Shown: positions 19,670 through 27,922 of the stretch, one piece after another | How the letters are laid out: each line of letters begins with the position of its first letter | How positions within the stretch are numbered: the first letter of the stretch is position 1 | DNA from: Ochrobactrum sp. CM-21-5 | GTDB taxonomy: Bacteria; Pseudomonadota; Alphaproteobacteria; Rhizobiales; Rhizobiaceae | Reading direction: 5' to 3' | Length of the DNA: 64,000 nt | NCBI RefSeq assembly: GCF_014253075.1 | Contig: NZ_JACLZJ010000005.1 | Span: 124,001 to 188,000, forward strand | Notes under the pieces: generated by a model | The model's input: only the letters and a program-made list of their open reading frames with translations | Told to the model about the DNA's origin: nothing | The model's database searches: none | Program-made: the position numbers and the translations under genes

Positions 19670-20890
19670 TTAATCCATGCGAACGACGAAAGCGTCGACC
19701 GCGCCAGCCTTCCACGCCGCGCGCAACAGGGTATCATTATCGCCCTTCTCTGCCACCGCCGTCAATTCGTAGAACTCGCCTGTTTCGGTTGGCACCTTGA
19801 TGCGCCTGACCTTGGCGGAAACTGGTAATGCCTTTTCCAGCTTCCTCACCGCATCCAATGTGTCGAACAGGCCCAGCTCGATATACTCGCCGTGCTCCTC
19901 GGCATTTCTGCGCTTCCATGCGTCTGAAATAGCGCTTGCCGTGAGAATATGCCCATAGGTCTGCTCTTCTGCATAAGCAGCTGCGGTCACCCGGTCTGAT
20001 GCATAACCTGCAAGTCCGCTGACATGCGCTGCATTGGCAACCCCGAAACTGGAGCCGGGCTTTTGTGCTGGCACAGGCACATTGGCCGGAAGCATCGGAA
20101 TTTCGCCGTCAGACTGACCGCCGTAAGCCGGATTAACGGAGAAAGGTGAATCCTGCGGCACAGGGATGTACGGCTTAGGCGATGTCGGTGTCGAACCGTT
20201 CATAGCCATCATTACACCGGTTGCAGGCTGTCCGATCATATCGCCGTTACCAGACCGGTAAGAAGCCAGCAGAAACGCATCGTCATTGCCGTCCAGTGGC
20301 GCACGACCGACATATTCCACTTTCACTTTGGCCGTTCCATGATGCCGGTAATCCAGCATTTCCGCAGCCTTCTGTGAAAGATCAATAACACGATTATATT
20401 CGTATGGACCGCGATCGTTCACACGCACGACAACCGAACTGCCTGTATTCATATTGGTGACACGTGCATAGCTCGGCAGCGGCATTGTCGGATGTGCAGC
20501 GGTCAGGTGTGTCATGTCGTAGACTTCACCATTTGCCGTCAGGCGCCCGTGAAAGGCCTCACCGTACCAAGAGGCGCGGCCAACTGCCGTGTAATTTTTA
20601 TCTTCCTTGGGATAGTACCAGCGCCCCTTGACCTTATAGGGCTTTCCCACCTGATCGCGTCCGCCACCACGAGGCATGGGCTTGCCTTTTGCATGGGCCA
20701 CGCGCGGACTTGCTTTCACACCATACTTTGACTCGGCGAAATATTCCTTGGAGCGCTTGCTCTTCGATTTTGGCTGCGGCGGCGTGGCGCAACCGGCAAG
20801 AACAACTGCCAACGCCATAAAGGTCAACATCGTAACGGTACTGCGCTTCTCACGTAGTATCGATATACTCAACCATTGTTTCGAATTCAT
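19670..20890 (-). CDS. rlpA: RlpA-like septal lytic transglycosylase lipoprotein with SPOR domain
   Basis: Outer-membrane lipoprotein that acts on peptidoglycan at the septum. The lipobox VVLAGC puts the lipidated cysteine at residue 34. The double-psi beta-barrel domain (about 95-190) contains GRASWYGEAFHGRLTANGE and VRVNDRGPYEYNRVIDLS, including the catalytic-type aspartates. The C-terminal SPOR domain (about 330-405) reads YIELGLFDTLDAVRKLEKAL. The ATG at 20890 is chosen because the upstream extension to 20938 is not family-like. dacA follows 95 bases downstream. Confidence 0.92.
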   Translation of the reverse strand: MNSKQWLSISILREKRSTVTMLTFMALAVVLAGCATPPQPKSKSKRSKEYFAESKYGVKASPRVAHAKGKPMPRGGGRDQVGKPYKVKGRWYYPKEDKNYTAVGRASWYGEAFHGRLTANGEVYDMTHLTAAHPTMPLPSYARVTNMNTGSSVVVRVNDRGPYEYNRVIDLSQKAAEMLDYRHHGTAKVKVEYVGRAPLDGNDDAFLLASYRSGNGDMIGQPATGVMMAMNGSTPTSPKPYIPVPQDSPFSVNPAYGGQSDGEIPMLPANVPVPAQKPGSSFGVANAAHVSGLAGYASDRVTAAAYAEEQTYGHILTASAISDAWKRRNAEEHGEYIELGLFDTLDAVRKLEKALPVSAKVRRIKVPTETGEFYELTAVAEKGDNDTLLRAAWKAGAVDAFVVRMD

Positions 20891-21113
20891 ACGCCACACG
20901 CCCGTCACTCGACAGTGCAACCGAAAACGCTGCTGCACTTTTTGGAAATCAGTGATGTCATTGATTCATTGACGGATCATTAAAACCTTTGGAAAACCGC
21001 ATACTGAGCCGCTCTTTGTTCAATATACGGAAACGAATCCTACGCCCCAGCCTTCTTTTCACGGAACAATCTCCCGGCAGCGGCGTTGAAATTTCAACGG
21101 AAAGGAGACCGGT

Positions 21114-21191
21114 ATGTTTCGCGCTTTGATCCTCTGGCTTTTGGGTGTTCCGCTCATCGTCGTACTGCTTATCTGGTATTTTTTCTTTTAG
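21114..21191 (+). CDS. 25-residue single-helix membrane peptide
   Basis: The frame ATG TTT CGC ... TTT TAG encodes MFRALILWLLGVPLIVVLLI plus WYFFF, one hydrophobic helix with a short positive N-terminus. AAGGAG lies 6 bases before the ATG, which is the best ribosome binding site spacing in this neighbourhood. A strong terminator follows 80 bases later. I recall near-identical short peptides in other Hyphomicrobiales, which supports a real gene; its role is unknown. Confidence 0.7.
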   Translation: MFRALILWLLGVPLIVVLLIWYFFF

Positions 21192-21271
21192 CAGTGGAAC
21201 GTTCAAGCGGCTCAACCGTTATACAAGCGGCTCACATGACCTCCGAGCCAGTCACCTAACGTCATGGACTA

Positions 21272-21294
21272 GGCCCGCGCTCAAGACGCGGGCC
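21272..21294 (+). terminator. Rho-independent terminator after the small membrane peptide gene
   Basis: GGCCCGCG / CGCGGGCC (8 bp) closes a 7-base loop and is followed by ATTTTT on the plus strand. It also faces the convergent lipid kinase gene, whose stop is 22 bases away. Confidence 0.8.
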
Positions 21295-21315
21295 ATTTTT
21301 CTGATCGCTACGCTA

Positions 21316-22206
21316 TCAGACTGTATCTGGCCTATAAACACTGATCGCCTTGCGATGCAGACGGAAATGTGCAGGAGTCCAGGTCGAGAGCTCACCGTCG
21401 GTATTGACCGCACGTGGTTTTTTGGTCCGCACAATCACTTCAGTTGTCGGAAAAGCGCGCACATCATCCCATCTCGAATGGGTTCCGCGACGCAGACTAG
21501 GCAACAGACGCAATAGTTTCCACCAGTGATCGACCTCCAGACTATAGAAATCGAGCCGCCCGTCATCGACCGTTGCATTTTTCTCCACGGCCATTCCGCC
21601 GCCATAAAATTTCCCATTGCCCACCGAAACCTGAAGCGTCTGCATTTTCTCGGTGACGCCATCATGCTCCAGATATGCTGTAAAAAGTTCTGATCGCATC
21701 AAAATTCTGGCAGCAGCAATGGCATAGCCAAGCTTGCCCCACTTCTTTTTTGCTTCCGCGCTCAACTGTTGCGCCAGTTCGGCACTGAACCCGATACTTG
21801 CAACGTTGAAATACAAATGCCCGTTCACTTCACCCAAATCGACCGGATGCGACCGATAGGTCATCAACTGCCGCGCTGCCTCGGCCGGATTGACTGGAAT
21901 ACCAATTGTGCGAGCAAAATCATTGGCTGTACCCAACGGTAATATTGCAAGCGGGATCCCCGTCTCCACTAGCCCGGGAGCGGCCGCATTCAGCGTGCCG
22001 TCGCCGCCACCTACAATTACGAGATCGCACGCACCAGCACTACGTCGGATAAGATCGGAAATGCTTTCTTCCGCATGCGGCTTCTGTTCGAACAGCGACA
22101 AGCCGCCTTGCTCCAGAATAGAGCGCATATCGGAACTAAAGCCTTTTCCGTTACGGGCGTGCGGGTTAACGATAAGCAGGGCGCGGCGTTTCGAGGTCTT
22201 TGCCAT
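21316..22206 (-). CDS. Diacylglycerol/lipid kinase family protein (YegS/DgkB type)
   Basis: ATP-dependent lipid kinase fold of 296 residues. The nucleotide-binding motif GGGDGTLNAAAPGL is near residue 65-78, preceded by LLIVNPHARNGKG at 10-22. LPLGTANDFARTIGIP near 92 is the second signature. The C-terminal domain matches the YegS family (GGGMAVEKNATVDDGRLDFY). The lipid substrate is not known. It is a single gene convergent with the 25-residue peptide gene. Confidence 0.9.
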   Translation of the reverse strand: MAKTSKRRALLIVNPHARNGKGFSSDMRSILEQGGLSLFEQKPHAEESISDLIRRSAGACDLVIVGGGDGTLNAAAPGLVETGIPLAILPLGTANDFARTIGIPVNPAEAARQLMTYRSHPVDLGEVNGHLYFNVASIGFSAELAQQLSAEAKKKWGKLGYAIAAARILMRSELFTAYLEHDGVTEKMQTLQVSVGNGKFYGGGMAVEKNATVDDGRLDFYSLEVDHWWKLLRLLPSLRRGTHSRWDDVRAFPTTEVIVRTKKPRAVNTDGELSTWTPAHFRLHRKAISVYRPDTV

Positions 22207-22602
22207 ATAGCATCCACAAATAAACTCTGATTACGGGTCTTCTCGTACGCCCCGAAACTACGCCCACGATTAAGACGGCCCGAACGCTAAGGTTCCCTGC
22301 AAATGGCGACGGATTTGCGGATATCAATGGGCAAGAACATGAAATTTACTTCATAATTCCATTTGTCCAGCAAACGAGCACAACAATTTTGTATCCAGAG
22401 CCCGCCCCCAAACAAACAAAAAACTCCATTGATCCTGCCAAAACAAAAGCCGCTTTGACCGGAAACTTTTACGTTAAGGAAAACCACGATCAAACAGATT
22501 GACGAGGCTGAAAAGAGAACTTAATTTGTGGAAAGGTTGTAAAACCTTCGGATCGGGATTTGCCGAATCCAAACTCTAAGATATTGAAATATATTGCAGT
22601 TC
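22207..22602. other. Non-coding region upstream of tRNA-Gly
   Basis: 396 bases between the lipid kinase and the tRNA gene. It is AT-rich and contains no convincing gene, repeat or hairpin. A weak 68-codon minus-strand frame (22287-22493) has no ribosome binding site and looks like chance. Confidence 0.5.
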
Positions 22603-22676
22603 GCGGGTATGATGTAATGGTAGCCTGTCAGCTTCCCAAGCTGAACGCGCGGGTTCGATTCCCGCTACCCGCTCCA
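22603..22676 (+). tRNA. tRNA-Gly (anticodon CCC)
   Basis: The 74-base sequence folds as a cloverleaf. The acceptor stem is GCGGGTA / TACCCGC and the anticodon stem is TCAGC / GCTGA with loop TTCCCAA, giving anticodon CCC. The T arm is GCGGG-TTCGATT-CCCGC, and a discriminator T precedes an encoded CCA. It marks the boundary between the housekeeping block and the accessory DNA, and tRNA-Gly genes are common island attachment sites in this group. I did not find a second copy of its 3' end further right in the window. Confidence 0.97.
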
Positions 22677-22756
22677 GCTTTCAAATTCTCTCAAGAATAC
22701 CATATTAACTATATCGTTTAGTAGTTGCTTAGGCTTATTGGACCATTGTTGATAGC

Positions 22757-22939
22757 ATGAGAAACTCCAAGATCAAGCGTCGTAAACGAATAGTTGAGCC
22801 GGCGGTGCGAAGCGGTATTCTCGCTGCCCCGCTGATCGTGATGCTTATAATCGTGGCCGTTCTGTCTGGTGCCGAGCCGAAGCTTCTGGCCGTGATCGAT
22901 CAAACCATCACTGGCTCGATAACACCTCTTTTGCGTTAG
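22757..22939 (+). CDS. Small membrane protein, hypothetical
   Basis: 60 residues with a basic N-terminus (NSKIKRRKRIVEP) and one clear transmembrane helix (about 22-37, LAAPLIVMLIIVAVL). No ribosome binding site stands out. It is the first possible gene after tRNA-Gly. I do not recognise it, and it could be a chance frame. Confidence 0.4.
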   Translation: MRNSKIKRRKRIVEPAVRSGILAAPLIVMLIIVAVLSGAEPKLLAVIDQTITGSITPLLR

Positions 22940-23111
22940 CCCGTACCACTCCTGTCAGTGTTGCTTGTCGTTTACCCCCATGTATGATTTCCTGTCTCAA
23001 ACATGCATTGGGTGGAGTGAGGGGTCCATGGTTGCGGCAATATCGACGCGATCGGATTCTGTGCTGAATGCAGGACAGACGTCAACCGAACGAAGCAACG
23101 GAGTGTCAAAT

Positions 23112-23300
23112 ATGATTTACCCAGTTCATGATAACCATGGAAATCGCATCGGCACGGTCATGTCCGAACGGGATGCTTCCCCCGAAGAACGTTGGGTTGC
23201 CTATACCACCCACGGAGACCGAAAGGCATTTCCTAACTGGGAGGCCGCAAGGCAATGGGTAGAGAAAACGGTAACACAACCGATCGCTCAAAATAAGTAG
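23112..23300 (+). CDS. Hypothetical small protein
   Basis: 62 residues from the ATG at 23112 (MIYPVHDNHGNRIGTVMSER), which has GGAG 8 bases upstream. The frame is open further upstream to 22965, but that part has no such signal. The protein is soluble and polar, with several tryptophans (ERWVAYTTHG, FPNWEAARQWVEKTV). No family is recognised. It lies in the AT-rich start of the island. Confidence 0.5.
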   Translation: MIYPVHDNHGNRIGTVMSERDASPEERWVAYTTHGDRKAFPNWEAARQWVEKTVTQPIAQNK

Positions 23301-23455
23301 ATTATACCAGTATGCCGAACAGTATATATGAAATAAATAACAGAAAATTGTAATTATATTGCGAAAACAAAATATTATTTGAGCTGTAATTTCATTAGCA
23401 TGCCATCGCCACATTTTATCATAAAAATGTGAATTCCATCGCAAGGAGGAGTTCG

Positions 23456-23788
23456 ATGCAGTTCACTCCGTTAATTCTCTCATCGGCAGTATTGCTTTTC
23501 ATTTTATCGCCTTACTCTGCTGACGCCGGAGAACACTTTTCAGGTGCGACAGAAACGAATGAGTGATTGATGGAGCTCTACGATAAAGTGGGCGACTTAT
23601 GTCTTCACAATCCAAGTCGCGATGTGCTAGTAACTGTCGCCTGAATGTCGATGTCAGTCCATGGACTGGCATTGAACGAAAGAGGCTGGTGCTACGGTAA
23701 AAAAGACGAAGCAAATGCCTTCAAAAAATGGCATGAGTGCCAGAGAAATTCAGATCGATTTTCCACGAGCAACCTAACCCGGTTCTAA
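23456..23788 (+). pseudogene. Decayed small exported protein with two in-frame TGA codons
   Basis: An ATG with a strong ribosome binding site (AAGGAGGAG) opens a signal peptide (MQFTPLILSSAVLLFILSPY, then SADA). In the same frame the coding run is interrupted by TGA at 23564-23566 and again at 23642-23644, then continues to TAA at 23786. The later parts look like real protein, with cysteines in VGDLCLHNP and RGWCYGKKDEANAFKKWHEC. I infer a roughly 110-residue exported protein broken by two nonsense mutations. No family is recognised. Confidence 0.5.
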
Positions 23789-23800
23789 CGGACAATCGCC

Positions 23801-24055
23801 ATGATCAAGAAAATATGCATCACAATCCTTCTGATGATTGTCCTGGTTCCTGTGTGTGGCCTCCTCGGATACGCAATAGGATACGGGATCGCCCCATTTA
23901 CATTCTCTGACCAGTTGCACCCCGATTTTTATGAACAGGATCGCGAACTGATCGCTGGTATATATGGTATCATGTTTATAGGGGGCGCTCTTTATCTGCT
24001 TTCGTTGATTGCAATTCTCATCGTTTGGCTGAAGCCAATGTTTCGCTCCCGATGA
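23801..24055 (+). CDS. Small membrane protein, hypothetical
   Basis: 84 residues with two transmembrane helices, at about 6-30 (ITILLMIVLVPVCGLLGYAI) and 52-76 (GIYGIMFIGGALYLL), joined by an acidic loop (HPDFYEQDREL). The start ATG lies 12 bases after the stop of the decayed exported-protein gene, so the two may once have formed an operon. There is no recognised family. Confidence 0.5.
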   Translation: MIKKICITILLMIVLVPVCGLLGYAIGYGIAPFTFSDQLHPDFYEQDRELIAGIYGIMFIGGALYLLSLIAILIVWLKPMFRSR

Positions 24056-24394
24056 AGTGCGTACAACACATGAGACAACAGAATGTACGCGATAAACTGG
24101 AGCACGAGTCGGTGGTCATTACATTGACATGAATCAGCACGATTCGTTCTGACTGCATGCGCTAGGCGGCATCAGGGCTAGACTTCTAGGTTCAATTGAA
24201 CCTGTGGCCGCTGCCATTTTTTCTGCTAAGTCATTGATTTTATGGCGCGCCGTGCCGGGTGAAGATGACAACTATGTCTACTCCATTGCCCTCTAAAACC
24301 GGCACTAGAAAAGGGCAGAATCCCCCTCAAAAGACGGGGTCAATGCGTGTACCTGCAATGCGATATCGATGGTGAGGGAATTGAGACATTCGCT
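24056..24394. other. Intergenic region with a 16-bp palindrome and repeat copy A
   Basis: No gene is seen in these 339 bases. A perfect palindrome, AGGTTCAATTGAACCT, lies at 24188-24203. Copy A of the island repeat starts 39 bases further on. The frame leading into copy A reads LLGSIEPVAAAIF, which resembles part of a DMT-type transporter, but this is too short to call. Confidence 0.45.
24243..24296 (+). repeat. Island repeat core, copy A
   Basis: 54 bases that read WRAVPGEDDNYVYSIAL then TAA in one frame. Copies B (29833) and C (39143) have the same core, with differences mostly at third codon positions (for example GTG/GTA, AAC/AAT, TAT/TAC, GTC/GTT). That pattern suggests selection as coding sequence, as expected for the 3' end of a gene duplicated at an attachment site. 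Confidence 0.7.
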
Positions 24395-25678
24395 ATGCAG
24401 GTGACACGCCTTGAGCTTTATAAATGGGTCTGTGAAAGGCCACTCAGCAAAGTCGCACTGGAGCTCGGAATTTCCGGCACCGCACTCGCAGCCATCTGCA
24501 AACGATATCAAGTACCCTATCCCGGATCGGGGTACTGGACCCGCAAGTCCTTAGGACTTCCGGCAGAGTTACCTTCCTTGCCAGAAGCATCCGATGAGAC
24601 CATCGATATCGTGCCCCAAGCCGTCAAACCGCGCAAAAAGCGAACGATGGAGGAACGAGCCGCGCGCAAGCCAAAGCTCGTTGCAAAAACTCGCCGCCCG
24701 GTTCGTCACCCGCTGCTTTTTGGTGCAGAAGAACATTTGCGGAAAACACGGGAGGTCAAGAACGGCGAGTTCCTCAGGCCCTACAAGAGGATTCTGCCGG
24801 ATCTGATCTCATCAGAAGCCGCGCTTCAGCGTGCTCTCTCCATCGCCAACGCTCTGTATCTTGCGCTTGATGAGCGAGGTTACCGCGTTCAAATCGCGCC
24901 AGCCGCCGACAATCTTCTGCGGATTCATGTCGGGGAACAAGAGGTCGAGCGAAAGGATCGTAAATACGGTCGATACCACTCAGGAAGCATTTGGGCACCT
25001 GACAGGCCGACTGTTTTTTATATCGACATGGTGCCTGTCGCGCTCGCCATCACCGAGATGACCGAGCGCGTGACGATGCGCTATTTCAATGGCGACTACC
25101 ATCGTGAGGACAGCAAGCTCATCCGGTCAGCAAAATCTTGGCAACTGACGCACTCATGGACAACCGAGCAGGATATGCCGTGCGGGCGTTTTCGGATCGT
25201 TGCCTACTCACCCAAAAAGGGCGTCAAGTGGTCTCGCAACTGGCAGGAAACGGAGCAGCAGTCGCTTGAGCGTCTGATCCCAGAAATTGTCGAGATGTTA
25301 GGTGCGTCCAAAGCTGATCTGCAACGCCTTATGAAGGCCGAAGAAGCGGCGGAGGAGCAGAGGAAAAAAGAGCAAAAGGAGCGGTGGGAGCGCTATGAAA
25401 GGGAGGAAGATGCGCGAAAAACGGCCCAGGCTCTCACCGACAGCCGGCAGCAGCTGGTCGAGATCATGGAGAAGTGGGGAAAAGCGATCACCGTAGAACG
25501 ATTCTTCGCGGACGCAACAGAGCGCCTAAAGAGCGCGGAGGACGACCGTCGGCAGCGTTTAGAGGGACGTCTAGCGCTCGCCAGATCAGTGATGGAAAGC
25601 GTTGATCCGCTGGATTTCATTGAAAGCTGGGTCGCCCCGGAGGAGAGGCACCGTTCGAAATTTTCTAGTGGGTCGTAA
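24395..25678 (+). CDS. HTH-containing island protein with C-terminal coiled coil
   Basis: 427 residues from the ATG at 24395 (MQVTRLELYKWVCERPLSKV). The N-terminus is a helix-turn-helix-like segment (VALELGISGTALAAICKRYQ, then PYPGSGYW) of a family seen often on genomic islands. A basic linker follows (VKPRKKRTMEERAARKPK). The middle has no recognised fold. Residues about 330-400 form a charged coiled coil (EEAAEEQRKKEQKERWER). A GTG at 24347 would add 16 residues. The function is unknown; its neighbours are decayed or defence-like genes. Confidence 0.65.
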   Translation: MQVTRLELYKWVCERPLSKVALELGISGTALAAICKRYQVPYPGSGYWTRKSLGLPAELPSLPEASDETIDIVPQAVKPRKKRTMEERAARKPKLVAKTRRPVRHPLLFGAEEHLRKTREVKNGEFLRPYKRILPDLISSEAALQRALSIANALYLALDERGYRVQIAPAADNLLRIHVGEQEVERKDRKYGRYHSGSIWAPDRPTVFYIDMVPVALAITEMTERVTMRYFNGDYHREDSKLIRSAKSWQLTHSWTTEQDMPCGRFRIVAYSPKKGVKWSRNWQETEQQSLERLIPEIVEMLGASKADLQRLMKAEEAAEEQRKKEQKERWERYEREEDARKTAQALTDSRQQLVEIMEKWGKAITVERFFADATERLKSAEDDRRQRLEGRLALARSVMESVDPLDFIESWVAPEERHRSKFSSGS

Positions 25679-25773
25679 GGTCGTTTGGACAATCCGCATG
25701 CACATTGGGATGAGGGCATTCTAGGACAACAATGGTGCCAAAAGCGGAATGTCTGGTTTTGGCGCATTCAGAA

Positions 25774-26089
25774 TTGAAGCGGACCAACCAACCAGACGCT
25801 TTTTGAACTCCGGCACCCGAACAGCCGCCGCTGGTCGGCAACGATCTTTCCAGGGACCTGATGCTCACTATCGACGATGGCAACGCTGGAGCGTAGGTAT
25901 GATGTGTCCATGCGGCGCCACTATCGAAATGCTCGTCTTCGATGGCGCGAAGCCTCGGTGGGACATTGCCGTCGACGCCAACGGTCGGCCGACTTTGCAA
26001 CCATCGGTCTGGCGAAATACAGGATGCAGATCGCATTTTGGTTGCGCTGGGGCCGGATTGTTTGGTGCGGCGATTCTGAAACGGCCTAG
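25774..26089 (+). pseudogene. DUF6527-like gene broken by a nonsense codon and two frameshifts
   Basis: Three frames together read as one protein of about 105 residues. They run PPLVGNDLSRDLMLTIDDGN, then WSVGMMCPCGATIEMLVFDG with a PTLQPSVWRNTGCRSHF continuation, then WLRWGRIVWCGDSETA and TAG. The CPCG, PSVW, GCRSHF and RIVWC pattern is that of DUF6527. The lesions are a TGA at 25804-25806, a missing base near 25885, and a missing T in the run at 26036-26039. In some genomes DUF6527 proteins sit beside ubiquitin-like E1/E2 genes, but none is visible here. Confidence 0.55.
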
Positions 26090-26150
26090 CCGCTCTGACC
26101 ACCCGGATCGTCAAACGAGCCGGGTAGCCTTGCCGATTGTCAGAAGGCGG

Positions 26151-27773
26151 TCACGCCTTTGGAACGGCAATCGCCCCCTCGATGTCATGCAGCGTAGTGA
26201 CCACGCTCTCCAGCAGTTGCAAGCCCTGCATGGGATGTGGCTTTCTATCGTCGACGCCAAGGCGCTCAAGACCACTTTGCACGAGACTGGAGCCGAGGTG
26301 CGATCCTGCATTGCGAAGATCGTTCAGGCCAAACAATGGCCCCATCATCTTCCTTGCCTGTTCCTCGGGTAGGATTGTGCCCAATAGCCGCTCAATAGCC
26401 TTTAGCGACCCCGGCTTTTTCTCGCCCTTGGCGAGCGGTGGGCAGTGCGCAAGCACGGCATCAACATCGACGCGTTCGGTGAACAGTTGCGTCACCTGCT
26501 TGGAAAGGTCGAGCAGCCCCTGCGTCTCCGCACAACGAAACCGGTGAGCCCGCCTGAGAATATCAGACACTTGGGCATTCTCGCGCAGCAGCTCCTGACC
26601 GTACCGTTCGCGAAAGCTCGAAGCGAGGTTATTAATAGCCTTTTCAATAAGGGCCTCGGGCGCCTTAGTCGATGCCGGCTGCACCATCATCTGCGCTGAG
26701 AACAGCTCCTCTGATACGCCCCCATCGGGGGTGACGTTGTGGGCTGCCCAAGTCCGCTGGTCCCAGGGCTTGAGCATGCCGATATCCTTGGCAAAAACGG
26801 TGATCAGGCCAAGGCCGTTTACGCCAAAATGGACTATGTCCGAAGTCGCACCAACACCACCGGTATCTCTCGATGCCCAATGGAGCCGTCCACCGCGATG
26901 TCGGAGAAGCGCATTAACCACTCCTGCGTTGAAGTAGAGCCAGCCGATATCTCCATCAAGCCGACCTGCTGCCACCCGAGTACCGTCCGGCTTGGTCACA
27001 AAAGAGACTTCTTCGGACGTCTTATCGCCGCGGATGCGCGTGCTGATCGTACCGGGGTCCAGCCACTCGGTTCGCCATATGGCACCCCTTGTGAAGAAGG
27101 TTCCGTGAGGATGGGGCCAACCCGCCGGCGCGGTAATGTACTCGAGCTGATTTCGATCTCTTTTCTCGTTAATGGGCTTGCGAGACCAGCCATAGCCAGG
27201 GTCTTTTTCGGTCACTGCCGTCCGTTCGGCATAACTAGAGCAAAAGAGGCGCATGTCCCGCGCCGCGAGGTAGTCATTGAGGAATTCGGTCTTTATCTCA
27301 AGGCAAACCGGCTCGCCGGCATCGTTGCAGGTTAGGCGAACGACCTCCGGCCACCCTTCCTCGGGCCGGTACCAGCGATCACCTTCCTGAATGAGCCGGA
27401 GCGCCACCACTAGATCAGGATGCAGATGCCAAATCTCCTTGCTCGGCTCCTCGAGGTGTTGGGCAATGACCAGGTTGATGCCAAGCTCGGTGTCACCCCA
27501 GCCGCGGAACACATCCGATGACTGGTAGCCCCATGATTCCATGCCTGCCCGATGCGGATTGAGCCCGACATCGCCCCATCCCATCGTGTCTACATCAGCT
27601 GACTTGGCGGAATGAACCGCGACAGTCGCTATCCCGTGGAATTCGGTTACAGAAATGACCCCAGGCGGGAGATCGTTAAGCGTGGACTCCGTCACCCTCC
27701 GCAGGGGTGTCCAGGTGCGCCCCGCAAGCTTTGGCAGATCAGCTAGATTGAAGAAGGTCTGCTTGATTGTCAT
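26151..27773 (-). CDS. Large unknown protein with a C-terminal HEPN-like motif
   Basis: 540 residues, soluble, with no family recognised over most of its length. The N-terminal two thirds are rich in Trp and beta-like segments (WGDVGLNPHRAGMESWGYQS). Near the C-terminus, about residue 485, LFGLNDLRNAGSHLGSS contains R-N-A-G-S-H, matching the RX4-6H motif of HEPN ribonucleases, in a helical context. It is transcribed against the genes on both sides and looks intact. HEPN proteins are common in antiphage and toxin systems, so a defence role is a reasonable but unproven guess. Confidence 0.6.
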   Translation of the reverse strand: MTIKQTFFNLADLPKLAGRTWTPLRRVTESTLNDLPPGVISVTEFHGIATVAVHSAKSADVDTMGWGDVGLNPHRAGMESWGYQSSDVFRGWGDTELGINLVIAQHLEEPSKEIWHLHPDLVVALRLIQEGDRWYRPEEGWPEVVRLTCNDAGEPVCLEIKTEFLNDYLAARDMRLFCSSYAERTAVTEKDPGYGWSRKPINEKRDRNQLEYITAPAGWPHPHGTFFTRGAIWRTEWLDPGTISTRIRGDKTSEEVSFVTKPDGTRVAAGRLDGDIGWLYFNAGVVNALLRHRGGRLHWASRDTGGVGATSDIVHFGVNGLGLITVFAKDIGMLKPWDQRTWAAHNVTPDGGVSEELFSAQMMVQPASTKAPEALIEKAINNLASSFRERYGQELLRENAQVSDILRRAHRFRCAETQGLLDLSKQVTQLFTERVDVDAVLAHCPPLAKGEKKPGSLKAIERLLGTILPEEQARKMMGPLFGLNDLRNAGSHLGSSLVQSGLERLGVDDRKPHPMQGLQLLESVVTTLHDIEGAIAVPKA

Positions 27774-27922
27774 ATGCTCTCCCTTACCCGCTGGCGCAGA
27801 TCAGGAATCGGTGCCGCGGTGAGCGTCGTCGCACTAAAATTTAGTGAAAACAATGCTCTTTCCCATTGTGTCGACGGGACGCCAAGAAGATGGTTGTACT
27901 TCGATCAAAGTGTGGAGCACGT

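Noticed and set aside
23456..23788. Selenocysteine or stop-codon readthrough to explain the in-frame TGA codons
   Set aside because: No SECIS-like hairpin is seen directly after either TGA, and the gene lies among other decayed genes. Simple nonsense mutation is the easier explanation.
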